From the NCBI GenBank assembly GCA_003184365.1, contig NKYR01000049.1, positions 218,226 through 282,225 on the forward strand: a DNA stretch of 64,000 nt, read 5' to 3'. Of this stretch, positions 10,919 through 21,145 are shown one piece after another. Source of the stretch: Evernia prunastri. Its lineage: Eukaryota; Ascomycota; Lecanoromycetes; Lecanorales; Parmeliaceae. The notes under the pieces were generated by a model. That model did no database searches, was not told where the DNA came from, and saw nothing but the letters and a program-made list of their open reading frames with translations. Position numbers and translations under genes: made by a program. Positions within the stretch are counted from its first letter, which is position 1. Each line of letters opens with the position of its first letter.

Positions 10919-12784
10919 ATGAACGCGTCAGAGGTCTTACCAAACGAGCTATGGCTCCAATCGCTCGGCTACCTCAGCAAAAGAGACCTTAAAGCATTTC
11001 GACTCTCCATGGAACCCCATTTGGGATTCTTGGCCTCTTCCTTACTCTTCACCACTGCGTACATCGCTGCGAGGAAAGGTGTCCTCGACACCTTTACCAA
11101 CCTCACAACACATCCCATCTTCCGCGGCTACGTTAAGAATATCATCTTTGACAGTTCCTGGATCGATCCTGAGACGGTTGCCGAATATGCCAATGAGGAA
11201 ACTGCGCCTGCTTTGACCAGCCTCTTTCAAGAACAGGAAGCTATACAAGCGAATGAGTTACAGATGCGCTTGGAAACGGCCTTTCAGTGTCTAACAAATG
11301 TCAAAACAGTATCTTACGCAGACCTGTCCAGGCTCTCGTGTCTTCCCGGCGACTGCAGCGATCCTAGGTGGGATTTCGACTATGCTGATGGACCTTTGAT
11401 TCGACGACTCGAATCTGGCCGTGACCTTCTCGAGGTTGGTATTTGCTGCCAGAGGAACACAACAAATGCGGGATGCCCAGGCCATGTCGACAAGTTGCAG
11501 TTTCGGAGAAGGTTTGGTGGCCTCGTCTTGCTGCTGCAGGTCTTATCGGACTACGCATTCACGACATTGGAACAACTGAGCCTTGGTAGTAGAGTTCACG
11601 CCTGCAAGGACGGTGGAATTCCGCACTGGTTGTTGTTGTCTAATACAGGTATCCCAAATATCTTCTTCGGTCTTCGGAAGTTTGAGTTAAGCGTCTCGAA
11701 GTCGAATCTCACTTCGGTCACGTCGTGGTTACAGCTGTCTTCCGGACTTTTCCAAGCCCAGAGTCTGGCAGATCTGTTGGGCCTAGCCAAGAATTTAGAA
11801 GAGATAAAGCTTGTCGGCGATCCAAAAGCTGCTAAGTTGTCCGTCACCAACACTTTAGCAAACCACAAATGGGCACGACTGCGCGTGCTTTATCTCAATG
11901 GATTCAATGCAAGTGCTAGTGAATTGGAGGACTTCCTGAAACGCCACACCCTCTCACTCCAGCGTGTGACTCTCGACGATTTTTCTTTAACGTCAGGTTC
12001 TTGGCTCGATCTCGGAGCGATAGCCTCATTAATTACCCCTGCACTTGAATTCATCCTGAGTTCTGTGTGGCAACCTCGCCAGTCCGATGCCAAGATGTGT
12101 TATTTCGATTCCGCGACATTCCTTCCGCTGTCTCGCTTGGATCTCGACGTTTCGGGCCCCAGTCAGGATTGGTACGACAAGGCCAAGGCAAACGACGATG
12201 CTGAATCACAAGTCGAAATTGCGAGTGAAGATGCAAATGGAGGTGAACGCGAAGACGAAGGTGACGGCAAAGTTGAGGCTGAAGCTCAGGACGAAAGTGA
12301 AGACGAGAGCAGTTCAGAGGAGGAATTCGACTATAGTAGCGACGACAGCAGCCCCGAGACAGATGAGCCGAGAAGGAAACCAGACATTGACCTCCTCGAA
12401 ACAATCGACGCGGACCTCCGATCCCAGGTCGAACAACTGCGAAGCGAGCTTCCCGGCTGTCCCGTGCAGGAATGTCTGAAAGCTCTTGCCGAATGCAAGG
12501 GAGATTCCAAGCGGCCTATTGAGGACACGCGGAGACGGTTGATGAGACGTTTCGGCTATACCGAGCTTGAAGCCATGAATGCGGATACACGGGCAAGTGT
12601 CGAACGACTGATGGAGGAGATGCCGTTTGACTGCGACGCTAGGGAATGCAGAGAGGCGCTACGCTCCTCTGGCGGCGACTATAAGGGCGCACGCAGATAC
12701 CTGCAGCAGATGTTCGGACACAGACAGAAGATCTTCATGAGTCCGCTCATTCTTCAAAGGGTCAAGTCCACGTCCAACGGATAA
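10919..12784 (+). CDS. F-box-like protein with acidic linker and two UBA/CUE-like C-terminal repeats
   Basis: A single exon of 621 codons. Residues about 5-45 (VLPNELWLQSLGYLSKRDLKAF) match an F-box. The middle is a leucine-rich body without a clean LRR pattern. Residues about 425-490 are strongly acidic (runs of E, D and S). Two tandem, mutually similar segments of about 45 residues end the protein. Each has the form (D/N)AD-x-R-x-x-V-x-x-L-x-x-E-x-P-x-x-C-x-x-x-E-C-x-x-A-L, then a G-D pair and R-R-x-L-x-x-x-F-G. They resemble three-helix UBA/CUE ubiquitin-binding folds, but that is an inference from pattern only. If it is right, the protein would couple an SCF adaptor to ubiquitin binding. 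No intron is needed. Confidence 0.7.
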   Translation: MNASEVLPNELWLQSLGYLSKRDLKAFRLSMEPHLGFLASSLLFTTAYIAARKGVLDTFTNLTTHPIFRGYVKNIIFDSSWIDPETVAEYANEETAPALTSLFQEQEAIQANELQMRLETAFQCLTNVKTVSYADLSRLSCLPGDCSDPRWDFDYADGPLIRRLESGRDLLEVGICCQRNTTNAGCPGHVDKLQFRRRFGGLVLLLQVLSDYAFTTLEQLSLGSRVHACKDGGIPHWLLLSNTGIPNIFFGLRKFELSVSKSNLTSVTSWLQLSSGLFQAQSLADLLGLAKNLEEIKLVGDPKAAKLSVTNTLANHKWARLRVLYLNGFNASASELEDFLKRHTLSLQRVTLDDFSLTSGSWLDLGAIASLITPALEFILSSVWQPRQSDAKMCYFDSATFLPLSRLDLDVSGPSQDWYDKAKANDDAESQVEIASEDANGGEREDEGDGKVEAEAQDESEDESSSEEEFDYSSDDSSPETDEPRRKPDIDLLETIDADLRSQVEQLRSELPGCPVQECLKALAECKGDSKRPIEDTRRRLMRRFGYTELEAMNADTRASVERLMEEMPFDCDARECREALRSSGGDYKGARRYLQQMFGHRQKIFMSPLILQRVKSTSNG

Positions 12785-13916
12785 ACAGTGGTACATAGAA
12801 GGGTTCGAGCACGTTGTGAACAAGAAAGAAACTTCAAGACTTGCCCTTGAGTAGCTAGCTACTCCAGATCCAAAAAATCAGGCTCTGCGAAAAGCATGAC
12901 GAGTTGATAAACATCTCTCCCATCTCAAAAGCACGAACCTTGAGACATCGTGTGATAACAGACATCCGAAGCGAACCCATTGCACTCGAGATCATTCACC
13001 TGTGACTCATTCCTTCCTGCTCACTTCAAGAGGTAGTTGCACGCTATTTGCCATCGCAGGGCTTTTCCGTCTTGCTCTCGTCGTTTCCGCTCTCCACGTA
13101 CTCCGAAAATCTCAAGTCAACGAGCTGGTGTCCAACACGTCGCGATTCCCGTATGCCTGCCTGCATCGATGGATGCTGATCCACATAAGGTGGTGACTCT
13201 CGTTCCCACGGACTCGCCTTGATATACAACATAATATCGGATCATGGTCATTGGGGAGAGTAAGCGTAGAAAGAGGTAGCCTCGTCAAAGAAGCCCTAGA
13301 GAGTAAGAAAGTATGGTACTCCGCTTTCTCCGTACGGGTCTGACAGACGATATCTTGTCAAGCTTCTTGTCTTTCTTCCTTCGTCAGGTCCTAGTAACCA
13401 CGCATGTCTGTACACTTCAAAGCGGGTAAATATCAACTTGTTTTTATTGGGACATTAGTCATATTAAAGCATTGGCCGTGCATACTGTAGTAATACTAAG
13501 TAATGGCACCCCGTGATCAAAATTCATTCTTTTAGAGAGACTGATCAAAATCTCCCTTGAGAGCCCGCCCCTCTCTCTATACAGACTCGAGTGGGAGAAG
13601 ATAATAGCACCGCAACACCATTGTACCTGCGCCATAAGGGGTCGAACCTGATGCGAATTAAATGAATAAAAGGGGTATCTCTACATCTATATAATCCTAG
13701 GACCACGCATGCGTGAAGGAAACAATATCACCTGATAATCTCCGTAATTAGGTGTCAGTGGTCGTCGATGTCATAAGTCGTGTTATCGTATGCAGAAGTG
13801 TCGTGAATCGGTTACTGTGATCGATCGTAGACGCTTGCGAGTGCTCAACGTCAGCCTCTCTATGCGAATGCGTCGTAGTTCTGGAGGGACCCATTGATCT
13901 AGGGTCGATGGTCGTC
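12785..13916. other. Convergent intergenic region, nothing recognised
   Basis: About 1.1 kb between two convergent genes. Only short reading frames without motifs are present. AT-rich tracts near 13430-13500 and 13660-13750 are compatible with 3' untranslated regions. Confidence 0.5.
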
Positions 13917-16013
13917 CTATGGTTTGATATTGCTCGATACCAAAGGGCCGCTAAGGTCAGCGATAAGCGGAGGACATACTTCGTTGAGCGGAGAAACGGC
14001 ATTGCTATGTTGAGGTATATTCATTGCATTCAAAACAGCATCCGGGGGTAGATCAGCATCTCTCTCTGTCGATATACACCTCGAGGTAGATCTACTGTGC
14101 TCGATGCCCCCCTGACTCTCGTCTCCACTTTCGAGGCTGTCTAGTTCACGATCGATCGAGCCGGGTTCACGGGCCGGCGCAGGGACGATGATGATCGGCC
14201 TTTCGACATTGGATTGTTTTGGGCCCTTCCTGAGATGCAATCGCTCAAGCAGGCCGCTTTGGTGCACATTATTCGTGACGGAGGGCCCAGGCAGTGGCGA
14301 TTGTACCGCTAGAGCCCGTACAACCTCTGGAGGCGGAGTGGTACGCTGGCGTCTGAAAGGATTTGGCAGCCACTGCAGTCCATTCATCAGGGATTTCTGA
14401 GTCGAGACGACTTCCCGTTCAGCGTCCGATTCCTGAAACTCGATAGGTTGCCCACCGTTCTGCCGTTGGTCATCTCGATCGTGCAAATTCGTCTCGGGAT
14501 CTCCTGGTATCGGCGGAGAGGGCTCGCTGGCGGGATGGTACCGGACCACATAGACAGTGCTTCCAGCGCTGGTACTATTCGTTCTGCTCACCGGTGATGC
14601 CACAGGAAGCGGTCTAGCAGGGTCACATTGCTGCTTCGCAACGACATCACTATCCCTCTCGTGAGCGTTGTTGGCATTAGAATCAGGACGGCAATCTCCG
14701 TTTGGCCGCTGCCGTGATCGACCTATACGTCTTGCTCTGACGGTCAATTCATGCCAGCCAGTGCTCAGACTGCCGCCAGAGTCTTGGCTGTGTTTGTCAC
14801 TTCTGCTACTCCTCTTTCTCTGGCTTGGCCAGTTGGAATTCGACGATGGAGTAGCGTCGAGCATCTCATCACCATCGAAGATCTCGCGACCAAGGATTCC
14901 ATCTTTTTTCTCTTCGCGCTCCAATGCTTCTATCCTCTCTACCCACTCCCATACCACCACACTGGCGGCTGCAGCGCCGACCCATCGAACATAGCTGCCC
15001 CAGCCTGAAATGTTAGAATTGGAAAGATCGAGCACAAAGAAAACCACGGGAATCAGTACAGCTGTGAGAGACAGTAAAGCCACCAAGGGCATGTTGCGCA
15101 TCTGAGGATGAAAGAAAGCGAAACGCCGTTTCTGTAGAGCGAAGTAGACAACAAACGTTCCGTAACAGAGATTCAGGGCAAGCGCGAAGAGGTAGTTCAT
15201 GGCCGGGATAGCTTCGGTAAATGATCGAGAAGGGTCCTTTGTACTGTCGACAACGAGTTGGTTGAGGATCGTAAATATGAGCTCCATAATGATGAGGGCG
15301 AAAGCACACCACTTGATGAGAAGCTTCTCTTTATGCCTTGGAAAAAGGCGTATGAGTGTCTGCGCCTGCGCAAGCCAGAGGCACGTTTCCGAGATGGTCC
15401 TTGCGACACGGACTTCCACCCCATTGATGACTCTGACCGTCAATTCCGACGCGTCTTGGTATCCATCGTCGTATTGTTGATGGGCATATTTGAAGGTATT
15501 TGCCGTGACAATCGTTAAGGAAATGGCAACCGTCAGAGCTGCCAACTTCTGAAGCCAAGGTCTGCTTCCGATTCCAATCACGGTATTGCTCCCAGAAATC
15601 CCACTTATCATACCTCTTGAGCCAAGGAAGCCACTTCCACCTCCTGCACCGCCGACAAAAAAGGTCCTCGGTGTGATGAAAAGGATGATGAGTAACATGT
15701 AGCTGACGATGGTTACTGTTGCGATAGCATATATCTGCGGGTTTGTCGAGGAATAGAAAGGATCCTGGTGATTCAGCACGGACAGGTCCACCCCTGGCTG
15801 AAGTGGATCAATTGGTGCAGGAACCTGGGAACCCGAGCACGCGGGTTGAAAGCCGGCATCCTGCGTCAGCGTAATGATTGTGCCCCGGCCGATGTTTATC
15901 TGGCCGCCAGAAGGCAGTGTGTAGGGTTGGCAGGTATGAGGCAGTTGGCTGCTGGTGGAAGTAGGGTCGGCCCATATCTGGCGGCGTGAGACTGTCTGTG
16001 GAACTGTGTCCAT
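13917..16013 (-). CDS. palH: pH-response sensor PalH/Rim21
   Basis: An uninterrupted frame of 698 codons. The N-terminal extracellular part has the family's C-x-P-Y-T-L-P-S-G-G signature. Seven hydrophobic segments follow between about residues 93 and 380, including YMLLIILFITPRTFFV, then a glycine-rich loop and the conserved RPWLQKLAALTVAISL, WLAQAQTLIRLFPRHKEKLL and FVVYFALQKRRFAFF. The long cytosolic tail (from about 395) is Ser/Pro-rich and disordered, as in other PalH proteins. PalH is the plasma-membrane receptor that starts the Pal/Rim ambient-pH cascade leading to PacC/Rim101 processing; yeast Rim21 also senses lipid asymmetry. It is divergent from the ceramide synthase gene, 829 bp away. 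Confidence 0.95.
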   Translation of the reverse strand: MDTVPQTVSRRQIWADPTSTSSQLPHTCQPYTLPSGGQINIGRGTIITLTQDAGFQPACSGSQVPAPIDPLQPGVDLSVLNHQDPFYSSTNPQIYAIATVTIVSYMLLIILFITPRTFFVGGAGGGSGFLGSRGMISGISGSNTVIGIGSRPWLQKLAALTVAISLTIVTANTFKYAHQQYDDGYQDASELTVRVINGVEVRVARTISETCLWLAQAQTLIRLFPRHKEKLLIKWCAFALIIMELIFTILNQLVVDSTKDPSRSFTEAIPAMNYLFALALNLCYGTFVVYFALQKRRFAFFHPQMRNMPLVALLSLTAVLIPVVFFVLDLSNSNISGWGSYVRWVGAAAASVVVWEWVERIEALEREEKKDGILGREIFDGDEMLDATPSSNSNWPSQRKRSSRSDKHSQDSGGSLSTGWHELTVRARRIGRSRQRPNGDCRPDSNANNAHERDSDVVAKQQCDPARPLPVASPVSRTNSTSAGSTVYVVRYHPASEPSPPIPGDPETNLHDRDDQRQNGGQPIEFQESDAEREVVSTQKSLMNGLQWLPNPFRRQRTTPPPEVVRALAVQSPLPGPSVTNNVHQSGLLERLHLRKGPKQSNVERPIIIVPAPAREPGSIDRELDSLESGDESQGGIEHSRSTSRCISTERDADLPPDAVLNAMNIPQHSNAVSPLNEVCPPLIADLSGPLVSSNIKP

Positions 16014-16842
16014 ACTGAATTGATCTTAGGATGCTAGGTCGTGGCGGTCATAACGGGCAGCGTCTTCTGGCTCTGAGCCAATATTCCATCTTCGCGCCTG
16101 ATTCGCAGTGGAGATTGAATGGGAGCAGCTTTGGTGAGGGAGACAGCAGGACAGGATGTAGAAAATTATGAGGCAGAGAGAAGGGCAAATAGGGCCCGGA
16201 TGAAATATTTATCTGGCGAACATGTTCTTTCGATCTAGATCGTATATGGAGGAAGAGAGTGGCAGTGTGGCATCATTAATCGCATGCTCGGCATGGTCGA
16301 CCCAAGATACTGAGATACTCATATATGAATTTGACTTGGGGATACTCGTACCGAGATAAAGCCGGTAGTGTATAAGCTAGTGTACCCCGGACTGGCTCGG
16401 AGGGGGTTCCTACTCTTGTTACCTCTTGCCTCATACAATTGACCATCATGATTTCCGTGCCAGATCCCCAATATCTTTTCCCCCTCTCTTCGGTCGATCG
16501 AGAGACTCTAATACGCTTACTATCAGCTTAGTAATTGCATGCAGTCAAATTGGTGCGGGAAGTCAAAGTCAGCAGCTGAGTCAGCCAAGTTCGGAGTCGG
16601 ACATAAGAAGATTGAATCAAGAGGATTGGCTCCATCATCCATGCACATGCACATGCAATTTCCCACAAAAAAGAAAACGGCAAACGGAAAACGGAAAACC
16701 GAAAACGTTTTCCAGCACGCGACAATTCTCTGATGAGGAGATGACAATTATGGGTCCCATATTCTTCGATTAGCAACAAGTCTCACCTTCATACCCATAA
16801 TTCCTTTAGGCAGACCTTTCAACCCTTCGGAGCAAGAGAGAG
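16014..16842. promoter_or_regulatory. Divergent palH / ceramide-synthase promoter with simple repeats
   Basis: The 829 bp between two outward-reading genes hold a short catgca repeat at about 16640-16660. An AAACGG-like repeat follows at about 16673-16706 (aaaacggcaaacggaaaacg). No GCCARG-type PacC site was searched for exhaustively. Confidence 0.45.
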
Positions 16843-18274
16843 ATGCCACGTCCAAGGCGGAAATCAAGCGGCTTAGGGGCTGATCCTCGAGGGGATACAG
16901 GCGCTTCAGCTCTCTCCACCCTCGAACCTACCCCGACCTTCAACTCTCCTCCCTTGACACCAGTATGCACCCAGTCATCTTCGAGTCTTCGGTAGCTGAC
17001 CGACCCGTCTCTCTAGAGAAATTCCCAAACGAAATCCTCACGCCCTTTCTCCAAACGACGGAAAGCCAAGTCGATCTTGCGGCGATGGAAAGCGTTCTCT
17101 TTTCGGCACACATGGATCAACCCTCTCATCGTCATAATCTTCATTCTCTGCGCCTATGCTATCAATCCGAGCCCATCAAATCCTCTTCATTATGCCATCT
17201 TTCTGTCCTACGCTCTTCCATCCCACCACCATCATATCCCTTACCACGCCCAACACGACGCTGATATAACCTACTACGGCAAAGGACCAAGAGACTTCGC
17301 TTTCGTGGCCTTCTACATTGTGGTTCTCTCTTTCACACGTGAATTCCTCATGCAGCGACTCGTCCGTCCAATGGCCTTATATTACGGAATCCGCTCACGC
17401 TCGAAGCAAAACCGCTTCATGGAGCAAGTCTACACTGCCATGTACTTTGCAGTGTTTGGACCATTGGGACTCTATGTCATGAGTCGAACTCCTGTGTGGT
17501 ATTTCAATACGACGGGTATGTTCGAAGGATTTCCACACAGAAGTCACGACGGCGTTTTCAAGGCGTACTATTTGCTGCAGGCGAGCTACTGGGCGCAGCA
17601 AGCCATCGTCTTATGTCTACAGTTGGAGAAACCAAGAAAAGATTTCAAAGAGCTAGTGGGGCATCACATCGTGACCCTAGCGTTGATTTGGTTGAGTTAT
17701 AGGTTCCACTTCACGTACATGGGGGTGGCAGTATATATCACACACGACATCAGTGATTTCTTCCTCGCGGTACGTTGATCCTACCTTTCATGATCCTTTC
17801 ATAACTGACATGTCTCCTTCAAAGACCTCCAAAACCCTCAACTACATCAACTCCCCGCTAATTGTCCCCTATTTCTCTCTCTTCATCGCCATCTGGACCT
17901 ACCTACGACACTACATCAACCTCGTGATTTTGTATGCCACACTCACCAAATTCCGCACCGTTGGCCCATTCGAACTCAATTGGGAAACCCAACAGTACAA
18001 ATGCTGGATCAGTCAGTACATCACGTTCGCGCTGCTCGCTAGCCTGCAGAGCATCAACATGTTCTGGCTATTCTTCATTGTAAGAATCGCATACAACATT
18101 GCTTTCGCCAAGGTCATACAGGATGTCAGGAGCGATGACGAAGAATCCGAAGAAGAAAAAGAGGGCGAGGCCGGGCGTGAGTCGAAAGAGAAGAAAGCGA
18201 ATGGTAGGATAGCGAACGGCAAAGCGCCGGAGCCCAATACTGAAGCTGTGGTAGAAAGGAAGAAAGAGAGATGA
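16843..18274 (+). CDS. lag1: Ceramide synthase (Lag1/Lac1, TLC domain)
   Basis: Exons 16843-16962, 17017-17769 and 17825-18274 give 440 residues in one frame. A basic Ser-rich cytosolic N-terminus precedes the first helix (NPLIVIIFILCAYAI). The TRAM-LAG1-CLN8 domain follows, with the Lag1 motif histidines in ELVGHHIVTLALIW and HDISDF (the splice after DFFLA joins TSKTLNYI). The C-terminus is acidic and lysine-rich, as in yeast Lag1/Lac1. The enzyme N-acylates sphingoid bases with fatty acyl-CoA in the endoplasmic reticulum. Filamentous fungi usually have two or three such enzymes, and the sequence does not show which one this is. The first intron was placed at 16963-17016 because it preserves the frame and has a branch point. 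Confidence 0.93.
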
Positions 18275-19396
18275 GGCTGTGCCTCTTGTATATTGCTTGC
18301 ATTCTGATTACTATATCTGTATTGAATTGATAACGTGAGTCAAATGGCTCGCTCTTGGGTAGACCATCCGAACATATTATTGACGAGTTGGTGTGCTCTC
18401 TTGAAAGATTCCCGCATTGTCCTTCTCCGAGTGCCTTCTCTTTGATATCGACAATTAAAACCAAAAAGCCCAATTCAAATCATGTACTGCTGATGAAACC
18501 ATCCAGCGAGCACCCACCAACGTACTCAGTTCTTAAGAACAGGATTCGATCCATCCCAGTCATGTGTCTCAGCAGCATCAGCCATGAACCCAGCAACACT
18601 CCTCATGGCTTTAAAAGTTGCATTGGGTATAATCGAAACGGCGTGCTAAGATGGTCAGTGTCGAACTCGGTATCTGAGACGAGCAAGCAAGCACCGAGGG
18701 TACCTTGGGTAGGCTGGTGTCTCTCGGGCTTCTGAGGATGGATGCAAAGCGATCTGAAAAAATGCAAGCACGAGGTGGACGTGTCAGTGAGGACGTCAGA
18801 TGGGAATGGAAGGATGCCCGCACGACTTTAAGGTATGGTCTGTGGTGTAAAGGTCGTGGAGCTTCATGGACTTTGCAAGGCGCTGGATGCTCGGGGCAAT
18901 CATTCCAACTTGGCCTTTTCGATCAGGCAGCGTTGTGGACGACGGGACTTATGGCCGAATCACAATTCGGATGAAAATTTCCAGATTCATTGTTGCCTCA
19001 GTACTAAGAATGGCCATAGCCGTTTGTATAGACGCCACCAACGCTCTTGGATGAATGTGCGGTTGTACCCGAGCTCTCGGCCGAGGATCGCGGACTACTG
19101 TTTTGCGCAGCAAAGAAAATCTGGGGATTGTCCGTCTGTCACGCTTCAATCTCCTCTCGGCCTCGTTTGAGAGCGGCGTGTACAATATATCGGCTTTGCT
19201 TAATCAAGCACCGCATGCTTTGGTATTGTGCGTCGAAGCGAAGGCGGGGGTCAGCATGGGAGGCCTGATACTAAAACGTATATTAGGCTCGTCAATCGCC
19301 ATCAGGTGTCTTGAATGAATTGTGCATCGACACTTTGCAGTGATTCCTCTCTCCAGGAATCTCGGTCACAGTATCAACCTCGCATAACCTTCCAGG
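18275..19396. other. Intergenic region, nothing recognised
   Basis: About 1.1 kb between the ceramide synthase and the monooxygenase. Several short frames on both strands have neither motifs nor coherent splicing. Confidence 0.5.
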
Positions 19397-19441
19397 ATGC
19401 CATCCTCGCCGCCACACCACGTCGCCATCATCGGCGCTGGC

Positions 19442-19449
19442 CTCTCAGG
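19442..19449. repeat. Left target-site duplication
   Basis: The sequence ctctcagg is identical to 19944-19951 on the other side of the element. Confidence 0.85.
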
Positions 19450-19943
19450 CAATGCTCCCGATGGTCCAGACGGTTGGTCCAAGAGGCCTAAACCGTCTGG
19501 ACTGAGGCTATACAAACAGTCCACAGTCCGTCCACTTGTCTAAACCGTCTAGGACTGTTTTGGACGGTCCGGACTGTCAGTCCAGCTCACTAACACAGAT
19601 TTAGTTAAGATATCTCTTAACATAGCTAGTAAAGTTTTCCTTTTCAAGAGTCTTATCAAGAAATCTATTGTTAGTCGAGAAATCTTAGATCTAGACCTAA
19701 ATAGATTAGTTAATATCTTTGTTTCTATCAAGAATCTTACTAAAATCGATCGATAGTTTGAAAAATCTGTCAATAATTGAAGAGAAATGAACTTACTAGT
19801 CCGGACCGTCCGGACCGTCCAATTTGAAAACCGGACGGTCCATTGGACGGTTCATAAAATCTTTAAAGCGTCTAGCTAGACGGTTCAGTTGGACGGTCTG
19901 GACTAATAGTTGTAAATTTGGGGGCGGACCATCGGGAGCATTG
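19450..19943. mobile_element. 494-bp non-autonomous hAT-like DNA transposon (MITE)
   Basis: The ends are perfect 18-bp inverted repeats: caatgctcccgatggtcc at 19450-19467 and its reverse complement at 19926-19943. They are flanked by the 8-bp duplication ctctcagg. Eight-base duplications and termini starting CA are typical of the hAT superfamily. The 100-130 bp next to each end are packed with direct and inverted copies of short words such as ggacggtcc and ccgtctggac, like subterminal transposase-binding repeats. The central 200 bp is AT-rich and non-coding. No transposase is encoded, so an autonomous relative would be needed for movement. Confidence 0.85.
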
Positions 19944-19951
19944 CTCTCAGG
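19944..19951. repeat. Right target-site duplication
   Basis: The sequence ctctcagg matches 19442-19449. Collapsing the two copies restores the monooxygenase frame. Confidence 0.85.
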
Positions 19952-21145
19952 CCTCAGTCTCGCCCTCGCGCTGCACAAAGTCGGAATCCTATCGACCATC
20001 TGGGAAGTCCGCTCCGACAGCTTCGTCCAAGGTGGCGCCATCATGCTCTCCCCGAACGCCCTCCGCGTTCTGGACGCAATTGGCGTGTACGAGCGGATCC
20101 GGAATAAGGGGTTCCACTTCGAAACGCTAACATTCACCGACGAGCGTGGCGAGACGACGGATAGGTACTATTTCGGTCACGAACAGCTCTACGGCTACAA
20201 GGCTTTCCGGGTGTATCGCCAGATCTTGATCGATGAGCTCAAGCTCATGCTTGAGGAACGAGGCATCCAGGTCAAGTACGAGGCAAAATTCACACACATA
20301 GTCGCGGAGACCTCGGAGAGTGTGGAATTCGCATTCGCGGATGGCTCTACTTCCACCGCTTCTCTCTTGATCGGAGCCGATGGTATCCATAGCCACGTTC
20401 GCCGATATACTTACTCTACCGTGGAACCAAGATATCTAGGCTTCGTCGGCATGACTTCAGCCATCCGGACATCCGCCATCCGGTTCCCGCAAGGCGCCAC
20501 CGACTACCCACTCCCAGCGACAATAATGGCCAAGCCCGGCGCCTTCGTCATCGCACCACAAGACGTCGACGGCTCGGAAGTGCTCATTGGCACTCAAGGC
20601 GCCTTCCCAGAGCAGGACAGAGCGGGATGGAGTAAGTTGCAGTCCGACAAGGATGAAGTCGTCCGCATCTCCAGCCGAAATAAGGAATCCTGGCCGGAGC
20701 TCGTGCAGTCCGCCATCGAGAACATTGACAAGGACACGATCAACACATGGCCTTACTACGCGGTGCCCCGCCTGGAGAGGTGGGCATCGCCGTCCGGCAA
20801 AGTCGTCATTCTGGGAGACGCGGCGCACGCGGTGCCCCCAACCACGGGCCAGGGCGTCAACCAGGCGTTTGAGGACGTGTGGATGCTGGCTTTGCTGTTG
20901 AGGGATCTGGGCGAGGGTGTGGAGTTGGGGAAGGCGTTGGACTTCTGGCAGGGGTGGAGGCAGGAGAGGGTGGATCGGATTTTGGATCTGACAAAGGCGA
21001 TGAATAATAAGAGGTTGCCTCTTGCTGAGCAGCAGAAGCTGGCGGAGGGGGAGGTCTGGACGAGGATACGGAGCAGATGGGGTGGTTGTATGCACCGGAT
21101 GTAGAAAAGGTGGTGGTGAAGTGGGTTGAGGGACAGCGGACGTAG

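Larger units (their letters stand above)
19397..21145 (+). pseudogene. FAD-dependent monooxygenase (aromatic hydroxylase type), disrupted
   Basis: The frame starts at 19397 with MPSSPPHHVAIIGAGLSG, the first beta strand and dinucleotide loop of a flavoprotein hydroxylase. It resumes at 19952 with LSLALALHKVGILSTIWEVR. Later landmarks are intact: ASLLIGADGIHSHVRR and the FAD-binding GKVVILGDAAHAVPPTTGQG, then NQAFEDVWMLALLL. Removing the intervening 494-bp element and one target copy joins G-L-S-G directly to L-S-L-A in frame. A second lesion lies near the 3' end: the frame leaves the family C-terminus at a G run (21047-21051). One extra G there would restore the frame ending in MGWLYAPDVEKVVVKWVEGQ, with a stop at 21145. 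As it stands the main frame stops at 21104. The substrate is unknown. In other strains it may be a working gene. Confidence 0.85.

Noticed and set aside
16992..17018. Alternative first intron of the ceramide synthase gene
   Set aside because: It would be only 27 nt long. The 54-nt intron at 16963-17016 keeps the frame and has a branch point.
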